Shown piece after piece: positions 5,936-8,002 of a stretch of 8,002 bases of DNA. Position numbers and translations under genes: made by a program. The stretch comes from Deltaproteobacteria bacterium. Its GTDB lineage: Bacteria; Desulfobacterota; DSM-4660; Desulfatiglandales; Desulfatiglandaceae. The stretch is taken from contig JAFDJF010000080.1 in NCBI GenBank assembly GCA_019307645.1, positions 1 to 8,002 of the forward strand, given 5' to 3'. The notes under the pieces were generated by a model that was not told the origin of the DNA, searched no databases, and worked only from the letters and a program-made list of their open reading frames with translations. Position 1 is the stretch's first letter. The number at the start of each line of letters is the position of its first letter.

Positions 5936-6573
5936 AATTTTTCATTGATACAGCCAATATTGACGAAATCAAAAAAGCCAATGAGTTGGGGATGGTTGAC
6001 GGTGTGACAACCAATCCCAGCCTGATTGCCAAAGAGGGGCGGGAGTTTAAGGGACTGATTAAGGAAATATGCGATATTGTGGATGGTCCGGTGAGTGCAG
6101 AGGTTGTCAGTGTGGATGCACAGGGGATGGTCCGTGAGTCAAAGGAACTTGCTGAACTGGCCGATAATATAGTGGTAAAGATCCCGTTGATAGAAGAAGG
6201 TCTGAAGGCAACAAAAATCCTGGCTCAGGAGGGGATTAAGATAAATGTAACCCTCTGTTTTTCTCCTCTTCAGGCATTGATGGCTGCAAAAGCAGGGGCG
6301 GCCTACATCAGCCCGTTTGTGGGGAGGTTGGATGATATCAGTCATAGGGGCATGGAACTGGCTGAACAGATTATTGCCATCTATAATTCTTACGGTTTTG
6401 AGACTGAGGTAATTGTAGCAAGCATTCGAAATCCAATCCATGTGCTCGACGCAGCGCTCATGGGTGCGGATATCTCTACTATTCCCTATAAGGTTATTCA
6501 ACAATTGATCAAACATCCTTTGACGGATATTGGCCTGGATAAATTCCTGGCAGACTGGAAAACACTTGGGTAA
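5932..6573 (+). CDS. tal: Transaldolase, short TalC/FSA-type
   Basis: This 213-residue class I aldolase belongs to the small transaldolase/fructose-6-phosphate aldolase family. It would move dihydroxyacetone units between sugar phosphates in the non-oxidative pentose phosphate pathway. Asp6 (FIDTAN), Asn28 (TTNPS) and the Schiff-base lysine Lys83 (NIVVKIPL) are present. Two residues separate the activities: fructose-6-phosphate aldolase of E. coli has Gln59 and Tyr131, whereas here the equivalents are Glu57 (SAEVV) and Phe129 (SPFVGRLDD), the transaldolase pattern also seen in Bacillus TalC. Database labels of fsa for such proteins are therefore probably less accurate than transaldolase. The C-terminus [15 protein letters not shown] is typical. 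The ATG overlaps the previous stop (ATGA), with a ribosome binding site AGGGGGGAG. A palindromic element begins right after the stop codon. Confidence 0.95.
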   Translation: MKFFIDTANIDEIKKANELGMVDGVTTNPSLIAKEGREFKGLIKEICDIVDGPVSAEVVSVDAQGMVRESKELAELADNIVVKIPLIEEGLKATKILAQEGIKINVTLCFSPLQALMAAKAGAAYISPFVGRLDDISHRGMELAEQIIAIYNSYGFETEVIVASIRNPIHVLDAALMGADISTIPYKVIQQLIKHPLTDIGLDKFLADWKTLG

Positions 6574-6764
6574 ACCCTAACATTGCATAAATCTTTGGCC
6601 CAAAAGCGCTTCGCTCGCTCTATATCAGGCCATCAAGAAATGTTTGTCCATTTTTAAGACTGCTATCCTATGTTAAATACGCTTTCGACCTTAAAATTGG
6701 CCAAACATCCCTTGCTGACCTAATCTAGAGCGTTTTGAACTCAAATTTTATGCAACATTAGGGT
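6574..6764. repeat. 191-bp palindromic MITE-like element, second family
   Basis: This whole gap between the transaldolase stop and the transglycosylase start is one imperfect inverted repeat. The outer ends are ACCCTAACATTGCATAAA, and ACCCTAATGTTGCATAAA when the right end is read in reverse complement (16 of 18 match). The inner arms also pair: 6618-6660 with 6687-6730, about three quarters of positions matching, around a centre near 6670. The left arm has a few extra bases (TTCGCTCG). Terminal sequences differ from the elements around lysA, so it is a separate family. No clear target duplication is seen at the flanks, and there is no gene inside. It could form a long RNA hairpin and so act as a terminator or stabiliser for the upstream transcript, which is inference. 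Confidence 0.8.
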
Positions 6765-6768
6765 ACAC

Positions 6769-7374
6769 ATGGTTGTCTTGAAGCTGACATGGATTTTTGC
6801 CGTGAGTTCGACCCTGTTACTTTTTGTCGGCACTCCTGCATCACCAGACATTTACCGCTATAAAGATGAAAACGGTGTCTGGCATTTCAGCAATATAAAG
6901 TCCAGCAATCGGTATGAGCTCTATCTGCGGCGAGCCCCCAAAAAAGCACTAAAATATGTCAATAAAACCGACCTGAATAAATATGACAAGATTATCCTTC
7001 TGGCCTCGAGACAGTTTCAGGTGGACAGCTCCCTTATTAAGGCAATCATCAGGGCCGAGTCAGGCTTTGATCACAGGGCGGTCTCCAGTAAGGGCGCCCA
7101 GGGCCTGATGCAGCTGATGCCCGATACCGCCGGTGAAATGAATGTTAAAGACCCTTTTGATCCTAAAGAAAACATACTCGGCGGCACGCGTTACTTAAGT
7201 GTCCTTTTGAAACGATTCGAGAACAATAAAACTCTGGCGCTTGCCGCCTATAATGCAGGACCGGAAGAGGTCGCATCACGCAAAGGGATACCGCCATTTC
7301 CGGAAACCAGGACCTTTGTGAAACGGGTGATGCGTTATTATCGGTCATACAATGGGGGGATCGAATCACCCTGA
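6769..7374 (+). CDS. Lytic murein transglycosylase with N-terminal DUF4124-like segment
   Basis: This 201-residue exported enzyme cuts the MurNAc-GlcNAc bond of peptidoglycan, leaving 1,6-anhydro ends. Residues 1-25 are a signal peptide (VVLKLTWIFAVSSTLLLFVGTPAS) without a lipobox cysteine, so the protein is probably periplasmic. Residues 28-43 (IYRYKDENGVWHFSNI) match the DUF4124 segment often found before this domain. The SLT domain runs from about 72 to 194: catalytic Glu97 in IRAESGF, then SKGAQGLMQLMPDTA (107-121), GGTRYL (138-143) and ALAAYNAGP (157-165), ending in FVKRVMRYYRSY. The ATG at 6769 begins only four bases after the palindromic element, and no convincing ribosome binding site precedes it. 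The TTG at 6778 is an alternative start. A local promoter is not apparent. Family is sure; the biological role among the cell's transglycosylases is not. Confidence 0.92.
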   Translation: MVVLKLTWIFAVSSTLLLFVGTPASPDIYRYKDENGVWHFSNIKSSNRYELYLRRAPKKALKYVNKTDLNKYDKIILLASRQFQVDSSLIKAIIRAESGFDHRAVSSKGAQGLMQLMPDTAGEMNVKDPFDPKENILGGTRYLSVLLKRFENNKTLALAAYNAGPEEVASRKGIPPFPETRTFVKRVMRYYRSYNGGIESP

Positions 7375-7401
7375 GGGCAGGGCGTAGAACCGGCTTTTCT
7401 A

Positions 7402-7429
7402 TTGACAAAATAGGGATATGTTGTAATAT
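7402..7429 (+). promoter_or_regulatory. Sigma-70-type promoter of the tRNA operon
   Basis: A perfect -35 box TTGACA (7402-7407) is followed after 16 bases by TAATAT (7424-7429), with TG just before it. Initiation would fall around 7436-7438, a few bases before the tRNA-Gly 5' end at 7442. The AT-rich stretch after the -10 and the position directly upstream of the tRNA pair support it. Confidence 0.75.
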
Positions 7430-7441
7430 ATAAATGTCTGA

Positions 7442-7517
7442 GCGGGAATAGCTCAGCTGGTAGAGCCTCACGTTGCCAACGTGATTGTCGCGGGTTCAAG
7501 TCCCGTTTCCCGCTCCA
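7442..7517 (+). tRNA. tRNA-Gly (anticodon GCC)
   Basis: A full 76-base cloverleaf can be drawn. The acceptor stem is GCGGGAA with TTCCCGC, the D arm GCTC/GAGC and the anticodon stem TCACG/CGTGA. The loop TTGCCAA has anticodon GCC at 7475-7477, and the T arm GCGGG-TTCAAGT-CCCGT has one G-T pair. The discriminator base is T, as usual for bacterial tRNA-Gly, and CCA is encoded (7515-7517). It reads GGC/GGT glycine codons. It is separated by 11 bases from the tRNA-Cys gene and shares its promoter and terminator. Confidence 0.98.
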
Positions 7518-7528
7518 GTAGAGAATAC

Positions 7529-7604
7529 GGCGGCATAGCCAAGAGGCTAAGGCAGCGGTCTGCAAAACCGTTATTCATCGGTTCGAATCCGATTGCCGCC
7601 TCCA
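7529..7604 (+). tRNA. tRNA-Cys (anticodon GCA)
   Basis: A complete 76-base cloverleaf is present. The acceptor stem is GGCGGCA with TGCCGCC, the D arm GCC/GGC and the anticodon stem GCGGT/ACCGT. The loop CTGCAAA has anticodon GCA at 7562-7564, and the T arm ATCGG-TTCGAAT-CCGAT pairs well. The discriminator is T, the identity base of tRNA-Cys, and CCA is encoded. The Gly-Cys order recalls the glyW-cysT-leuZ operon of E. coli; here no tRNA-Leu follows. The 3' end faces an integrase remnant 14 bases away, which marks it as a probable integration site. Confidence 0.98.
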
Positions 7605-7612
7605 GTTATTTC

Positions 7613-7650
7613 AAGGGGTTAGCTTGCATGGGTAATCCCTTTTTTTTTTT
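7613..7650 (+). terminator. Rho-independent terminator of the tRNA operon
   Basis: AGGGGTTA (7614-7621) pairs with TAATCCCT (7633-7640), with one G-T pair, and one further A-T pair extends the stem outward. The loop is 11 bases (7622-7632). Eleven consecutive T residues (7640-7650) follow. Position right after tRNA-Cys fits an operon terminator. On the minus strand the same bases encode the last codons of the integrase remnant. Confidence 0.85.
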
Positions 7651-7894
7651 CTGCTACCATTTTGCTACTATCTTCGCCAAAAATGGCCTCTCCCAACCGA
7701 CTGGCAGCCTGTTCATTTACGTCTGTCATCAAGTGCCCGTAAGTGTCCAAGGTGATCTTGATTGATGAATGCCCCATCTGATGTTGGGTGTATTTTAGGC
7801 CCTCTCCTAAATCGATTCAAATAGAGGCGAAGGTATGCCTTAAATCTTAGAATCTTATTCTTTCTATCCCCGCCTTTTTTAGAGCGGGTTCGAA
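7619..7894 (-). pseudogene. Tyrosine recombinase (phage-type integrase), C-terminal remnant
   Basis: Reading the minus strand from 7894 to the TAA at 7619-7621 gives 92 codons in one frame, interrupted by TAA (7847-7849) and TGA (7817-7819). The text is unmistakable for the catalytic end of a phage-type integrase. FEPALKKAGIERIRF is followed by DLRHTFAS with the second catalytic arginine, QHQMGHSSIKIT with the conserved GH histidine, and DTYGHL with the nucleophile tyrosine, then a charged tail ending GITHAS. The first stop stands where the family usually has the histidine of HDLRHT. The N-terminal DNA-binding and most of the catalytic domain are absent, because homology ends near 7895-7900, where a probable insertion sequence begins. 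With two stops and no 5' half it cannot be active. It points its 3' end at tRNA-Cys, as integrases of tRNA-targeting elements commonly do. Confidence 0.85.
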
Positions 7895-7916
7895 TTTCGG
7901 TGATGTCCCCATTTAG

Positions 7917-7945
7917 TTGACAAGTTAAAATTATTGCGATATGCT
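7917..7945 (+). promoter_or_regulatory. Sigma-70-type promoter inside the putative IS end
   Basis: TTGACA (7917-7922) is a perfect -35 box, followed after exactly 17 bases by TATGCT (7940-7945), which matches four of six -10 positions. It would start a transcript near 7952 that leads into the gene at 7985. The -35 box lies within the presumed inverted repeat, as is common in insertion sequences. Confidence 0.6.
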
Positions 7946-7984
7946 TACCTCCAAGATTAACCTACATTAATAGGGAGGCAGGCA

Positions 7985-8002
7985 ATGACTGATATTGATA
8001 AT
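7985..8002 (+). CDS. Start of an unidentified gene (first six codons; possible transposase)
   Basis: An ATG at 7985 is preceded by a strong ribosome binding site, AGGGAGG (7972-7978), six bases away, and by a good promoter at 7917-7945. Only MTDIDN is visible before the window ends, too little to name the protein. Its position behind a putative insertion-sequence end suggests a transposase, but that is inference. Confidence 0.6.

Larger units (their letters stand above)
7901..8002 (+). mobile_element. Probable left end of an insertion sequence (continues past window)
   Basis: The stretch starting TGATGTCCCC (7901) and running through ATTTAGTTGACA (7922) has the look of a terminal inverted repeat of IS3- or IS21-like elements: it begins with TG, then a CCCC block, then GTTGACA. 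It lies exactly where integrase homology stops. A promoter and the start of a gene follow within 90 bases, as expected for a transposase gene. The other end and the target duplication lie outside the window, so this is a hypothesis from pattern only. Confidence 0.4.

Noticed and set aside
7375..7401. A possible terminator after the transglycosylase gene.
   Set aside because: The GC-rich bases form no convincing stem followed by a T run.
7481..7765. A 94-residue + strand open frame across the tRNA genes.
   Set aside because: It runs through two tRNAs and the terminator and has no plausible start context.
7885..7899. A 9-base match (GGTTCGAAT) between 7887-7895 and the tRNA-Cys T arm, possibly a duplicated attachment site.
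   Set aside because: The match is short and common to most tRNA T arms, and the same bases read in frame as the conserved FEPAL part of the integrase remnant.

Overview
The window looks like chromosomal DNA of a Desulfobacterota (former Deltaproteobacteria, Desulfobacterales-like) bacterium. This is inferred from the gene order argH / small lipoprotein / lysA / dapF / dapA / dapB, the moderate GC content, the protein style, and the palindromic repeats between genes. No 16S rRNA or other direct species marker is present.

Layout. Bases 1-474 hold the 3' end of argH, translationally overlapped by a small Cys-rich lipoprotein (471-920). Then follow four diaminopimelate/lysine genes, all on the + strand: lysA (1129-2391), dapF (2603-3427), dapA (3459-4331) and dapB (4359-5162). 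A housekeeping tail follows with tight spacing: folK (5180-5677), a small membrane-anchored YHS/TRASH-like protein (5678-5935) and a short-type transaldolase (5932-6573). A lytic transglycosylase (6769-7374) comes next, then a tRNA-Gly/tRNA-Cys pair with its own promoter and terminator (7402-7650). The last 400 bases are accessory DNA. They contain the 3' remnant of a tyrosine integrase on the minus strand with two in-frame stops (7619-7894), and what looks like the left end of an insertion sequence with a promoter, a ribosome binding site and the first six codons of a gene (7901-8002).

How the genes work together. DapA and DapB make tetrahydrodipicolinate from aspartate semialdehyde and pyruvate. 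DapF converts LL- to meso-diaminopimelate, and LysA decarboxylates that to lysine. The middle steps (DapL, or the DapD/C/E route) are not in the window. Meso-diaminopimelate also feeds peptidoglycan, which the downstream transglycosylase cleaves.

The least ordinary content is structural. Two copies of one ~141-bp imperfect palindrome frame lysA in opposite orientation (964-1104 and 2395-2536), the first with a perfect 6-bp flanking duplication. A different 191-bp palindrome (6574-6764) fills the gap between the transaldolase and transglycosylase genes. All three look like non-coding MITE-type elements. The upstream copy shows that the longest possible lysA reading frame starts inside the repeat, so the true start should be 1129. 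No new multi-gene system is evident.
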